Source: Nitrospirota bacterium
Lineage (GTDB): Bacteria > Nitrospirota > JACRHL01
DNA: 64,000 bases
Assembly (NCBI GenBank): GCA_029858285.1
Contig: JAOUFN010000001.1
Location: 165,910 to 229,909, forward strand
Reading direction: 5' to 3'
This document shows, piece by piece, positions 7,904 to 16,316 of the stretch. Below the pieces are notes generated by a model, which was not told the DNA's origin, did not search any database, and saw only the letters and a program-made list of their open reading frames with translations. Position numbers and translations under genes: made by a program. Position 1 is the first letter of the stretch. Each line of letters begins with the position of its first letter.

Positions 7904-8845
7904 GTGTTCAATCAGATGAAAATTTTCAGCGGCAACGCCAATCGTCCCCTGGCCGAGGCCGTGTGCGCCTATCTCGATATCCCCATCGGTATCGCCACCG
8001 TCTCGACCTTTTCCGACGGTGAGGTGCTGGTGCAGATCGACGAGAACGTCCGCGGCATGGACGTGTTCGTCATGCAGACGCTGTCGAACCCGGTCAACCA
8101 TCACCTGATGGAAATGCTCATCATGTTCGATGCGTTGAAGCGCGCCAGCGCCCGCCGCATCACCGCCGTGATCCCGTATTTCGGCTATGCCCGGCAGGAC
8201 CGCAAGGCCGCCCCCCGGGTGCCCATTACCGCCAAACTGGTGGCCGACCTCATCACCACCGCCGGGGCCGACCGGGTGCTCACGCTGGACCTGCACGCCG
8301 GACAGATCCAGGGATTTTTCAATATCCCCGTGGATCACCTGTACGCCAAGCCGGTGTTGCTCGAATATTTGCACAAAAAACCGTTCAAGGATCTGGTGGT
8401 GGTCTCCCCCGATGCGGGCGGCACCGAGCGCGCCCGGGCCTTTGCCAAGCGGCTCAACGCCGGGCTGGCGATCATCGACAAGCGGCGGGACGCGCCCAAC
8501 AAGGCCGAACTGATGAACATCATCGGCAACGTGGATGGACACGACGTGCTGCTGCTTGATGATATGATAGACACCGGTGGCACCATCGTGCAGGCGGCCC
8601 ACGCCCTCAAGGAGCGGGGCGCGCTGAAGGTGTATGGCGCCTGCACCCACGCGGTGCTGTCGGGACCGGCCATGGACCGGCTGTCGTCCTCCCCCTTTGA
8701 CGAGGTCATCACCACCGACTCCATTCCCATGAATGGCAAGGTGGGGCGGTACCCCAAACTCACCGTGCTGTCGGTGGCCGAGTTGCTCGGCAAGGCGGTG
8801 GCGCGGGTACACACCGAGGAATCGGTCAGCATTTTGTTCGTCTGA
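7904..8845 (+). CDS. prs: Ribose-phosphate pyrophosphokinase
   Basis: 313 residues, the standard length. It makes PRPP from ribose 5-phosphate and ATP for nucleotide, His and Trp synthesis. Features: FSDGEVLVQIDENVRG, the catalytic flexible loop with YFGYARQDRK, the metal-binding LTLDLHAGQIQGFF, SPDAGGTERA, and the PRPP-binding loop LLLDDMIDTGGTI. The start is taken at GTG 7904; an ATG at 7916 (MKIFSGNANRPLA) is equally possible and would remove four residues. It lies directly after tRNA-Gln and before rplY. Confidence 0.96.
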   Translation: MFNQMKIFSGNANRPLAEAVCAYLDIPIGIATVSTFSDGEVLVQIDENVRGMDVFVMQTLSNPVNHHLMEMLIMFDALKRASARRITAVIPYFGYARQDRKAAPRVPITAKLVADLITTAGADRVLTLDLHAGQIQGFFNIPVDHLYAKPVLLEYLHKKPFKDLVVVSPDAGGTERARAFAKRLNAGLAIIDKRRDAPNKAELMNIIGNVDGHDVLLLDDMIDTGGTIVQAAHALKERGALKVYGACTHAVLSGPAMDRLSSSPFDEVITTDSIPMNGKVGRYPKLTVLSVAELLGKAVARVHTEESVSILFV

Positions 8846-8941
8846 CCCCTCTGGTTTCGGCTCCCTGGGGAGCGCGGAATTCCAGACGGTCTTTATTTGC
8901 GGTTTTCGTTCGTTTTTTTGAGGCCTTAGGAGGTTTTTTTC

Positions 8942-9628
8942 ATGTCCACCACCATCGTGTTGTCCGCCACGGTTCGCTCCGGTTCCGGCAAGGGCGTGGC
9001 ACGCAAGCTGCGCGCCGCCGGGCGCATTCCCGCCGTCATGTACGGCGGTGACTTGGCCGTGTCGCTGTCGGTCCCCGAGCGCGAGTTCACCCGCGCCTAC
9101 ACCCACGACGGCGCCAATCACGCGCTGATCGCCCTGAACATCACCGATGAGGCGGGCCGCACCGAGACCAAAAAAGTCGTGCTGCGCAGCCTGCAACAGG
9201 ACGAGGTGACCGGCCGCATCGTGCATGCCGACCTGTACGAAACTCGTAAGGGCCACAAGGTATCCGTGACCGTGGGCGTGCATCTGGTGGGTGATGAGCC
9301 GATCGGCGTGATCGAGGAGGAGGGGATTCTCCAGCACCTGCTGCACGAAGTGGAAATCGACTGTCTCCCCGAGGCGATTCCCGACTCCATCGAGGTGGAC
9401 GCCTCCGCCCTGCATGTGGGCGAGTCCATCCACGTGGCCGACCTCAAGCTGCCGGAAGGGGTGCATGTGCACACCTCTGCCGACACCACCGTGGTGGCCG
9501 TGCTCGCGCCGCGCGTTGAGGAAGAGCCCGAAGTGGTCGAGACCGTGCTGGAAGGCGCCGAGGGCGCCGAAGGGACCGAGGGGGCTGAAGGCACCGAGGG
9601 TGCCGAGGGCGAAGCGTCTGAATCCTGA
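8942..9628 (+). CDS. rplY: 50S ribosomal protein L25/general stress protein Ctc
   Basis: 228 residues in the long (CTC/TL5) form: an N-terminal 5S-rRNA-binding beta-barrel (about residues 1-92, with GSGKGVARKLRAAGRIPAVMYG) and a C-terminal domain (about 93-190). The last 25 residues are a low-complexity acidic tail of Glu-Gly-Ala/Thr repeats. Strong TTAGGAGG ribosome-binding site at 8928-8935. It binds 5S rRNA in the large subunit. It is followed after 15 bases by pth, the usual partner order. Confidence 0.95.
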   Translation: MSTTIVLSATVRSGSGKGVARKLRAAGRIPAVMYGGDLAVSLSVPEREFTRAYTHDGANHALIALNITDEAGRTETKKVVLRSLQQDEVTGRIVHADLYETRKGHKVSVTVGVHLVGDEPIGVIEEEGILQHLLHEVEIDCLPEAIPDSIEVDASALHVGESIHVADLKLPEGVHVHTSADTTVVAVLAPRVEEEPEVVETVLEGAEGAEGTEGAEGTEGAEGEASES

Positions 9629-9643
9629 TCCCGGAGCCGTGGC

Positions 9644-10210
9644 TTGAAGGTCGTTCTGGGGCTGGCCAACCCCGGCCCACGCTATGCGGCAACCCGCCAT
9701 AACGTGGGGGCCGAAGTGGTCGCGTGCCTTGCGGGGCGCTGGGGCATTCGCCTGGAGGACCGCAAGGACTGTTTTGTCGGCGGTCAGGGGGAAGTGGCGG
9801 GGATCGCCACTTACCTGGCCGTGAGCCGCGTGTACATGAACACCAGCGGCGAGGCGGTGCGTGCCCTGTGGGGCAAACTGGGCCGCCAGGCCAGCAACCT
9901 GGTGGTGATTCACGATGAACTGGACCTGCCCGTGGGGCGGGTGCGGCTGAAGGACGACGGGGGGGATGGCGGGCACCGTGGCGTGCGCTCCGTCATCGAG
10001 TCCATCGGGACCCGTGCGTTCGCCCGTATCCGGGTCGGCATCGGCCGCCCGGACGACCCGGAGAAAGTCCGGGATTATGTGCTGGAACATTTTGCCCCCG
10101 CAGAGCGGCAGCAAGCGACTGCTGCGGTGGAGCGGGCGGCCGATGCCGCTGAAGCGCTGCTCAGGGAAGGGTTGCTTGCGGCCCAAACCCGGGTGCATCC
10201 CCTGAGTTGA
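9644..10210 (+). CDS. pth: Peptidyl-tRNA hydrolase
   Basis: 188 residues. It releases peptides from peptidyl-tRNAs that drop off ribosomes. Conserved residues seen: Asn in GLANPG, the catalytic His in TRHN, MNTSG, and Asp in HDELDLP. The GGHNG motif of E. coli (His113-Asn114) reads GGHRG here, with Arg replacing the substrate-contacting Asn, and the preceding LGGG reads DDGG. This may be a lineage variant. The start is a TTG at 9644 with GGAG seven bases before it; no better start exists before the conserved N-terminal strand. Lies between rplY and ychF. Confidence 0.94.
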   Translation: MKVVLGLANPGPRYAATRHNVGAEVVACLAGRWGIRLEDRKDCFVGGQGEVAGIATYLAVSRVYMNTSGEAVRALWGKLGRQASNLVVIHDELDLPVGRVRLKDDGGDGGHRGVRSVIESIGTRAFARIRVGIGRPDDPEKVRDYVLEHFAPAERQQATAAVERAADAAEALLREGLLAAQTRVHPLS

Positions 10211-10357
10211 AACGCCAGGTCGATGCCGCGGAGTCAATGCGCCCCTGAGCAAAATCCGCATGCGAACGGCGTGTTTGCGGAAAAAAATGGTGGGCCCGGC
10301 GCCGGGTGGCGCCCGACCTGATCGAGAACAACCTGGATACGACTGAAGGCGAACCGA

Positions 10358-11452
10358 ATGGGCGTCAACTGTGGCATTGTGGGCTTGCCCAACGTGGGCA
10401 AATCCACCATTTTCAACGCCATGACGGCGGCGGGGGCGGAAAGCGCCAACTACCCGTTCTGCACCATCGAGCCGAACATCGGCATCGTGCCCCTAAGCGA
10501 TCCGCGCCTCACCCGGCTGGCGGCCCTGTTCAACTCGGAACGCACCCTTCCGGCCAGCGTCGAATTTGTCGACATTGCTGGCCTGGTGGCGGGTGCCAGC
10601 AAGGGCGAGGGGCTGGGCAACCAGTTTTTGGCCAATATCCGCGAGACCGACGCTATTCTCCATGTGGTGCGCTGCTTCGAGGACTCCCAGGTGATCCATG
10701 TGGAGGGCAGCGTTAATCCGCAGCGGGATATCGCCACCATTGACCTGGAGCTGGCTTTGGCCGATATGGAGTCGTTGGAGAAGCGCGTTTCCCGTCTCGA
10801 CCGCAAGGTCAAGTCCGGCGACAAGGAGGCGGCGCGCCAACTGGACGTGAGCCAGCGGGTGCTCAATGCCCTCAACGACGGCCTGCCGGCACGTTCCGTC
10901 AGCCTCTCGGCAGAGGAGCGCGAAGGCCTCAGGGACGCACACCTGATCACCCTCAAACCGGTGCTGTTCGTGGCCAACGTGGCCGAGCAGGATATTGTCA
11001 CCGGCAACGCCCACGTGGACACGGTGCGCAAATTTGCCGCCGAACACGGCGCCGAGGTGGTGGTCATCAGCGGCGTCATCGAAAGCGAACTGGCGGAACT
11101 GGCGGTGGAAGACCGCGCCGCCTATCTGGACGACATGGGCCTTACGGCCCCGGGACTCGACCGGCTCGCCCACGCGGCTTACCAGTTGCTGGGCAAGATC
11201 ACCTATTTCACCGCCGGGCCCAAAGAATCCCGGGCGTGGACCGTCCGCAAGGGGGCCTGTGCCCCGGAGGCGGCGGGGGAGATCCATACGGACTTCGAAC
11301 GCGGGTTCATCCGCGCCGAGGTGGTCCATTACGACGACCTGAACCGGGTCGGCTCCTGGCAGGCAGCCAAGGAGCAAGGGGTGCTGCGGCTGGAAGGCAA
11401 GGACTATGTGGTGCGGGACGGTGACGTCATGCACTTCCGTTTCAACGTCTGA
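10358..11452 (+). CDS. ychF: Ribosome-binding ATPase YchF
   Basis: 364 residues, the exact family length. An Obg-class P-loop NTPase that prefers ATP and binds 70S ribosomes. Motifs: Walker A GLPNVGKSTIFNAMT, switch region PFCTIEPN, DIAGLVAGASKGEGLGNQFLANIRETDA (G3), a coiled-coil arm near residues 135-190, and a C-terminal TGS-like domain ending VVRDGDVMHFRFNV. The NKxD-type G4 is altered, as is typical of YchF. AAGG ribosome-binding site precedes the ATG. It closes the ispE-prs-rplY-pth-ychF block. Confidence 0.97.
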   Translation: MGVNCGIVGLPNVGKSTIFNAMTAAGAESANYPFCTIEPNIGIVPLSDPRLTRLAALFNSERTLPASVEFVDIAGLVAGASKGEGLGNQFLANIRETDAILHVVRCFEDSQVIHVEGSVNPQRDIATIDLELALADMESLEKRVSRLDRKVKSGDKEAARQLDVSQRVLNALNDGLPARSVSLSAEEREGLRDAHLITLKPVLFVANVAEQDIVTGNAHVDTVRKFAAEHGAEVVVISGVIESELAELAVEDRAAYLDDMGLTAPGLDRLAHAAYQLLGKITYFTAGPKESRAWTVRKGACAPEAAGEIHTDFERGFIRAEVVHYDDLNRVGSWQAAKEQGVLRLEGKDYVVRDGDVMHFRFNV

Positions 11453-11550
11453 CCCGTCCGGTCCGGGCAGGGTTGCCCGAAGGTGCAGGTGCAGCCCGCA
11501 CATCGACATTTGTTACCTGACAGGAACACATCAAAATATGAGAGTACATC

Positions 11551-12627
11551 GTGGTTGAATCCAGGGGACCCCGTCGCCGCAAAGGGCGCGTCCAAAGCGG
11601 GCGCGGCGGCTCATCGAACCGTGGTGGTTCATCGAATGGCGGTGGCTCGGGCGGTGGCTCGGGCAGTGGCGGACGCCGCCATCAGCCCTCGGCGGCCACC
11701 CACAACCCGAAGCGGGGCAAGGCCTTTTCCACCCCCTATGAGGTTCCGGCGACGGGCCCGATCTCGCCTTTCGACCTGTTCTGCGCCTGCCACCTGGGCC
11801 TGATGCCCGACGGCAGCTACCGTGGCGCGGGCCTGGGAGAGGTGGCGCGGCGGCTGGGCCGGACATTTGAAGAATTGCGCCAGTTGCTGGCCGATTACCG
11901 CATGGACGCCGAATCGCTCCGCGACGTGGACTTTGACATCTCCCTGGCCAAGCTGGACATGCAGGTAGCCCCGGAGGGGATCGACCGGCGCGAACTGGCG
12001 CGGGGGCTTTATGACGAGTTCCTCGAATTCCACCCGGCACTGAACGATATTGAGGCGCGCCTGAAGCTGGGCGAAACCGTCACCACTCCGGTCGCTCCCC
12101 CTCCCGCACCCTCTGCGGAGGAACGGAGCGGCGGACCGGGTGGACCGCGCCGGGGGCGGGGCAGAAACCGCCGTCGGGGTGGCCAGCAGCGGGATGAGGA
12201 TGCTGCGGACAACGCAGGCCAGGCTGCCGGGGAGCAGGGAAGCACCCGTTCCGAAGGCCCGTCCGAGGCGCCTGCACCGGCCCCGGCGGCTCCGGCCACC
12301 GCGTCGGTCCCGCAACAAACCCCGGAGCGGCCCGTGGCACCGGCGGCTCCCCGGACCGAAGACTTTGCTGCGGGCCATGCGGACGGCGGCCCGGACGATA
12401 GGCCCGCCGTGGTCGAACGCCCGACGTCCCGGACCACGGACCACGGACAGCTCGAGCCGGCCGTGCGCGGCGGGCAAGCCGACGCCCACGGGACGACGGA
12501 CACCCCTCGGCGGGAGGACAACGGCGACGACAGCGATTTGGTTGGTGCGGATTCCGGGCAACCCGCCGGGGAGCGCCGGGGTGGCCGTCATGTGCGGCGC
12601 TCACCGACCCGACGCGGCGCGTCCTGA
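11551..12627 (+). CDS. Low-complexity protein of unknown function with a conserved-looking middle segment
   Basis: 358 residues, not recognised. Residues 1-55 are Arg/Gly/Ser-rich (RRRKGR, repeated GGSS/GGGSG), which suggests nucleic-acid binding or disorder. Residues about 65-165 look folded and helical: SPFDLFCACHLGLMP, then GLGEVARRLGRTFEELRQLL, which resembles a small helical or HTH-like unit, then DISLAKLDMQVAPEGIDRREL. The C-terminal half is Pro/Ala/Glu-rich with two RGRGRNRRR-like basic patches. The start is a GTG at 11551; ribosome-binding site not obvious. It follows ychF by about 100 bases. A role in RNA binding is only a guess from composition. Confidence 0.65.
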   Translation: MVESRGPRRRKGRVQSGRGGSSNRGGSSNGGGSGGGSGSGGRRHQPSAATHNPKRGKAFSTPYEVPATGPISPFDLFCACHLGLMPDGSYRGAGLGEVARRLGRTFEELRQLLADYRMDAESLRDVDFDISLAKLDMQVAPEGIDRRELARGLYDEFLEFHPALNDIEARLKLGETVTTPVAPPPAPSAEERSGGPGGPRRGRGRNRRRGGQQRDEDAADNAGQAAGEQGSTRSEGPSEAPAPAPAAPATASVPQQTPERPVAPAAPRTEDFAAGHADGGPDDRPAVVERPTSRTTDHGQLEPAVRGGQADAHGTTDTPRREDNGDDSDLVGADSGQPAGERRGGRHVRRSPTRRGAS

Positions 12628-12686
12628 CCGGTAAACCGCGTTGGCGGACCGGCTGCCTGCGGTTGGGAAAAACTCAAAGAGAAACA

Positions 12687-12730
12687 AAACGGCAGCGCGG
12701 GGGCCCTGCGGGACCGTCCGGCTGCCGTTT
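12687..12730. terminator. Inverted repeat between convergent genes, likely bidirectional terminator
   Basis: AAACGGCAGC (12687-12696) and GCTGCCGTTT (12721-12730) form a 10-bp stem around a GC-rich 24-base loop that can itself pair. It lies between the convergent ends of the low-complexity gene and the ferredoxin gene. T tracts are short, so it is a moderate candidate. Confidence 0.5.
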
Positions 12731-12805
12731 GATACATCGTTCACCGCCCCGTCGCACCGTGGGGAGAGGGCGGTGGGGGGGCGAGTCCGCCGCCCCGTGG
12801 GGGCA

Positions 12806-13132
12806 TCAGCCCCAGACCTCCTCGGGCATGATCAGGCGTTCCACGGGCTTGCCGTCCACAATGTGGGACTGGACGATTTCGGGCACGTCGGCCGTGGTCA
12901 CGCCCCGGTACCAGGTACCCTCCGGGTAGACCACCACAATCGGCCCCAGACCGCACGGGCCCAGACACTGGGTGCCGGTGACCACCGCCTGCTGGAACAG
13001 GCCCTTGTTCTCCAGTTCCATCATGAAGCTCATCAGCAACTCCGGCGAACGGCGCTCACCGCAGGAGCCGCGCGGGTGGCCGGGCGGGCGGGTGTTGGTA
13101 CAAACGAACAAATGGCGAGTCGGTTTCGGCAT
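12806..13132 (-). CDS. Thioredoxin-fold [2Fe-2S] ferredoxin
   Basis: 108 residues. Cys11, Cys24, Cys56 and Cys60 (CTN..., SCGERR, QCLGPCGLGP) give the ligand pattern of the Aquifex-type thioredoxin-like [2Fe-2S] ferredoxins, which share the NuoE C-terminal fold. VVVYPEGTWYRGVTTADVPEIV is the characteristic end strand and helix of that family. It is cytoplasmic and single-domain. Electron partner unknown. Convergent with the preceding gene and divergent from the glycosyltransferase gene; a nitronate monooxygenase lies 1.7 kb away but no operon links them. Confidence 0.88.
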   Translation of the reverse strand: MPKPTRHLFVCTNTRPPGHPRGSCGERRSPELLMSFMMELENKGLFQQAVVTGTQCLGPCGLGPIVVVYPEGTWYRGVTTADVPEIVQSHIVDGKPVERLIMPEEVWG

Positions 13133-13383
13133 CGCGTAGTCTCCCTATAGATCCGATCCAAAAAAAAACGGGTACAAGGCGGCGTCCGGAGTTCCCGCCT
13201 GCGGGCGGGAACTCCAACTGCTTGCGACACAGGCAACGCCACCGATCCGTGACAGCATAAGGCCCCCACGCGCCACTGGTCAAACCCTCTCAATTCCGGG
13301 CAGTTATCCAGACGGTCACCCGGACAGCTTTCCGAGCGGCCGCCCGGCGTCATGAGCGAAACGCGAAGGGCGGGAACAGGGAT

Positions 13384-13414
13384 TTGGACCAGCCGCTGGG
13401 TCCCGCCTTATAAT
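13384..13414 (+). promoter_or_regulatory. Sigma-70-type promoter before the glycosyltransferase gene
   Basis: A perfect -10 TATAAT at 13409-13414 with TTGGAC at 13384-13389, spacing 19. The spacing is two bases long for an optimal promoter. The predicted transcript start, near 13421, falls downstream of the first possible ATG (13413), so the real protein start is probably later. Confidence 0.5.
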
Positions 13415-14702
13415 GGGGGCAGTGAATTCCTATTCCTCATCCGGATACTCCGTGCACAACCCCGCCCGCATCCCGGCCACGCCGCCGCTGGTGGCCGTGG
13501 TGGGGGCCGACCCCGGCGGACGCAACGGGCGTCTGGCGCGCATGGCCGACGGGCTCTCCCGCAGTGGCCTGCGGGTCGCCCTGGTGGTTCCGCCGGAGAG
13601 CGTTCCGCAACTCCCCCCCCTGTCTTCAGGGCTGCGGGTGATCCCCGGATTGCCGACGGATGTAGACCGCTCCCGCGCCCCTGAAAGCCCGATCGGCGCC
13701 GCCGCAGCCGCACAGGGGGCCGAGTGCCTGCGGGAGGCAAGCATCGTGCACGCCGCCGGGCAGGGAGGGTTGATGTGGGCGGCCCGCCACTGTGGGCCCC
13801 ACACCCGACTGGTCTACGACGTGCCGGGGGATCTGCCTTTCTTTCGCCGCTCGCCCCGGGGTCAAAAATCCCCGAATGTCGGGCTGCGCGCCCGGGGGGC
13901 GGCCTTGCTGGATGAAATGGTGCTGGCCGTGGGGGAACGCCGCGCCGCGCGCCGCGCGGTGGCCATCACCTGCGTCGGCTACACACTGGGGGAATACCTG
14001 CAACGCGAATTCAAGCTCGGACGGGTACCGGTGGTGCCCCTGTATCCGGCCCTGCCGTTCATCCCCGAGGTGACGCCGCTGGTCGTTCCCGGCGCCACGG
14101 GAAATTTTCCCAAGGTGGCCATCAGCCGGGGGGATTTTGCCGACCTGGAAACCGCCATTGCCGCCGTCGGACGCCTGCGCGGGGTGGAGCTTGTCGTCAT
14201 CAACGGCCACGGCGATTTTTCCCTGGCCCAGAAATGGGCGCGCCGGGAACGCATGGAAAACCGCCTCCGGCGGGTGGAGGTGGCCCCGGACCGCGAACTG
14301 GCCACACTGGCCGCCTGCCAGGTGGGTCTGGTGCTGGCAGGCGACACTTCGCCCAGGGCCCTGCACGACATTCCGGATGCCCTGTTCCGCTGCATCATGG
14401 CGGGCGTCCCTGTGGTCGCCGGGGCATTGCCGGGGGTGGAACGGATCGTCGCCCGCCACGCCATCGGCATGCTGGCCGAGACGGATGACCTGGAATTGAT
14501 CGCCGACAACGTGGGCCGCATCGCCACCGATGCGACGGCACGCGATCGGTTTCGCCACAATGTGGCGGTTGTCCGGGAACGGAGGTACAGTTGGGAGATG
14601 CAGGAGCAACGGCTTCTGGCCCTCTACGCCGAGTTGTTGCATTCCACGACGTCCACAGATAACCCCCGAACTTCCCGCCGTGGGGAAGCGGTTGCGGGGT
14701 GA
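13413..14702 (+). CDS. GT4-like glycosyltransferase
   Basis: Up to 429 residues with GT-B architecture: an N-terminal Rossmann domain opening LVAVVGADPGGRNGRLARMADGLSRSG and a C-terminal nucleotide-sugar domain with DLETAIAAVGRL, DRELATLAACQVGLVLAGD, IPDALFRCIMAGVPVVAGALPGVERIV and the closing RYSWEMQEQRLLALYAEL. The IPDALFRCIMAGVPVVA stretch is the usual E-containing donor site region in weaker form. Likely transfers a sugar in surface polysaccharide synthesis; acceptor unknown. No other polysaccharide genes adjoin it. The ATG at 13413 overlaps the -10 box, so GTG 13422 or GTG 13452 are more credible starts. Confidence 0.8.
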   Translation: MGAVNSYSSSGYSVHNPARIPATPPLVAVVGADPGGRNGRLARMADGLSRSGLRVALVVPPESVPQLPPLSSGLRVIPGLPTDVDRSRAPESPIGAAAAAQGAECLREASIVHAAGQGGLMWAARHCGPHTRLVYDVPGDLPFFRRSPRGQKSPNVGLRARGAALLDEMVLAVGERRAARRAVAITCVGYTLGEYLQREFKLGRVPVVPLYPALPFIPEVTPLVVPGATGNFPKVAISRGDFADLETAIAAVGRLRGVELVVINGHGDFSLAQKWARRERMENRLRRVEVAPDRELATLAACQVGLVLAGDTSPRALHDIPDALFRCIMAGVPVVAGALPGVERIVARHAIGMLAETDDLELIADNVGRIATDATARDRFRHNVAVVRERRYSWEMQEQRLLALYAELLHSTTSTDNPRTSRRGEAVAG

Positions 14703-14825
14703 GGCGAAACGGCCGAAAAGACAGACATCCCCCCCCTTGGTATGGTACCCTGAGTCCATGCAACTCATTGGGCGTGCTGGAGTTCAGAGGCGGTGGGGTC
14801 GCCTTTTTCCGGGAACGGAGCTTAC

Positions 14826-15938
14826 ATGATCGAGCCAATTCAGACCGACCTTCGCCCCCTGCGCATTGGCAAGCGCGTGGCGCGGCTGCCAATTGTCCAG
14901 GGGGGAATGGGTATTCGCGTCTCCGCCTCCCGGCTGGCCGCTGCGGTGGCCCGCGAGGGCGGCGTGGGGGTCATCGCCTCCGTAGCCCTGGGGCTTGCCT
15001 CCCGCTATTACCACAAGAAAAGCGACTACTTTGCCGCCAATAAGCTGGCGCTTCGCGACGAGATTGAAGCCGCCCGCAGTCAGGCACCGGATGGCATCAT
15101 CGGTGTCAACTGCATGGTGGCCATCACCGACCACGAGGCCATGGTGCGCACCTCTGCCGAAAACGGCGCCGACCTGATCATCTCTGGTGCCGGTTTGCCG
15201 CTGCAGTTGCCCGCCTTTACCGAAGGTTACCCGGACTGCGCCCTGGTGCCCATCGTCTCCACGGCCAAGGCCGCCCAGGTGCTGTGCCGCCGCTGGGAAG
15301 GCACCCACAAACGCCTGCCGGACGCCTTTGTGGTGGAAGACCCCAACACCGCAGGTGGCCACCTGGGGGCCCGCCGCGACCAACTGGGTGACCCGGCGTT
15401 CAATCTGGACAAGGTTATCCCCGAAATCGTCGAATACCTGGAGTCCGAAGGGTACGACATTCCGGTGCTGGGTGCCGGAGGCATCTGGGACCGGGGCGAC
15501 ATTGATCATTTGATGGAGCGTGGCGCGGCGGGCGTGCAAATGGCCACCCGCTTTGTCTGCACCCACGAGTGCGACGCCGACGACGTTTTCAAGCTTCAGT
15601 TCCTCAAGAGGAAGCCGTCCGACGTGGCGATTGTGGACAGTCCGGCGGGGTTGCCGGGCCGGGCCATCGGCACCGAGTTCGTCAAGCGCGTGCAGGACGG
15701 CGGCAAGGTGGCCATGCAGTGCTTTGCCAACTGCCTGCGCAAGTGCCTGTGCCGCGACGAAAAAGAGACTTTTTGCATCGCCTACGCACTCGACAAGGCC
15801 CAGCGTGGCGATCTTCACGACGGGCTGTTCTTCACCGGCTCGAATCTGGCCCGCTCCGAGCGCATCGTGTCGGTGCGGGAGTTGCTCGAAGAACTCTGCG
15901 GCGTCCTTCAGCCCAGCACCACACCCGCTTTCGCCTAG
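14826..15938 (+). CDS. Nitronate monooxygenase/NAD(P)H-dependent flavin oxidoreductase
   Basis: 370 residues of the 2-nitropropane dioxygenase superfamily, an FMN-binding TIM barrel. Features: PIVQGGMGIRVSASRLAAAVAREGGVGVIAS at the N-terminus, VNCMVAI, DLIISGAGLPLQLP, VVEDPNTAGGHLG and VLGAGGIWDRGDIDHLMERGAAGVQMATRF, the phosphate-binding site. A Cys-rich segment near residues 295-320 (CFANCLRKCLCRDE, ETFCI) is unusual in the classical nitronate enzymes but present in a larger subgroup, perhaps binding a metal or FeS centre. Good ribosome-binding site GGAACGGAGC before ATG 14826. True substrate unknown. Confidence 0.88.
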   Translation: MIEPIQTDLRPLRIGKRVARLPIVQGGMGIRVSASRLAAAVAREGGVGVIASVALGLASRYYHKKSDYFAANKLALRDEIEAARSQAPDGIIGVNCMVAITDHEAMVRTSAENGADLIISGAGLPLQLPAFTEGYPDCALVPIVSTAKAAQVLCRRWEGTHKRLPDAFVVEDPNTAGGHLGARRDQLGDPAFNLDKVIPEIVEYLESEGYDIPVLGAGGIWDRGDIDHLMERGAAGVQMATRFVCTHECDADDVFKLQFLKRKPSDVAIVDSPAGLPGRAIGTEFVKRVQDGGKVAMQCFANCLRKCLCRDEKETFCIAYALDKAQRGDLHDGLFFTGSNLARSERIVSVRELLEELCGVLQPSTTPAFA

Positions 15939-16316
15939 CCCCAGTCCGGACAAATCCACGCCGGCGGGCGGCGGGCACGGCCCGCAGCGGTATTCGCGCA
16001 AAACCCGTGGCGCGGCGCCATCCATCGCGAACAGTCCGCGCCTTTTTCTTCCGTCCCCCGGCCATCTCCCCCAAGAGCACGGGGAAGTCAAAAGGGCAAT
16101 GCAAGGGGCTGAACGCCGCTTCTGCGCCCTTGACGGGGCCTTCTCCAATGCGGTGGGGACGGGGGCAAAAATCGCATATTCGCCCCCTGAAAGGGCCACA
16201 ATCGACTTTTCCCTGCGTCGGCAATCAGGCCGTCGCAGCGGAGTCCCGTGTAGGTATGGAAACGGCGGGATATTACCCGGATTTTCCGGGCCAGAAAGAG
16301 GGAACGTCCGGGGTCT
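15939..16316. other. Gene-free stretch between two converging genes
   Basis: No credible coding frame. Two hairpins are visible: GGGGGC/GCCCCC (16161-16166, 16182-16187), with a 15-base AT-rich loop, and a tight CCCGGA-TTT-TCCGGG at 16276-16290, which lies just past the stop of the minus-strand response-regulator gene and could act as a weak terminator for it. Confidence 0.35.

Noticed and set aside
7796..10261. 821-codon minus-strand frame opposite prs, rplY and pth
   Set aside because: Composition shadow of three clear plus-strand genes; it even runs across tRNA-Gln.
10285..10312. GC-rich hairpin before ychF as a terminator
   Set aside because: No T tract follows and the stem is interrupted.
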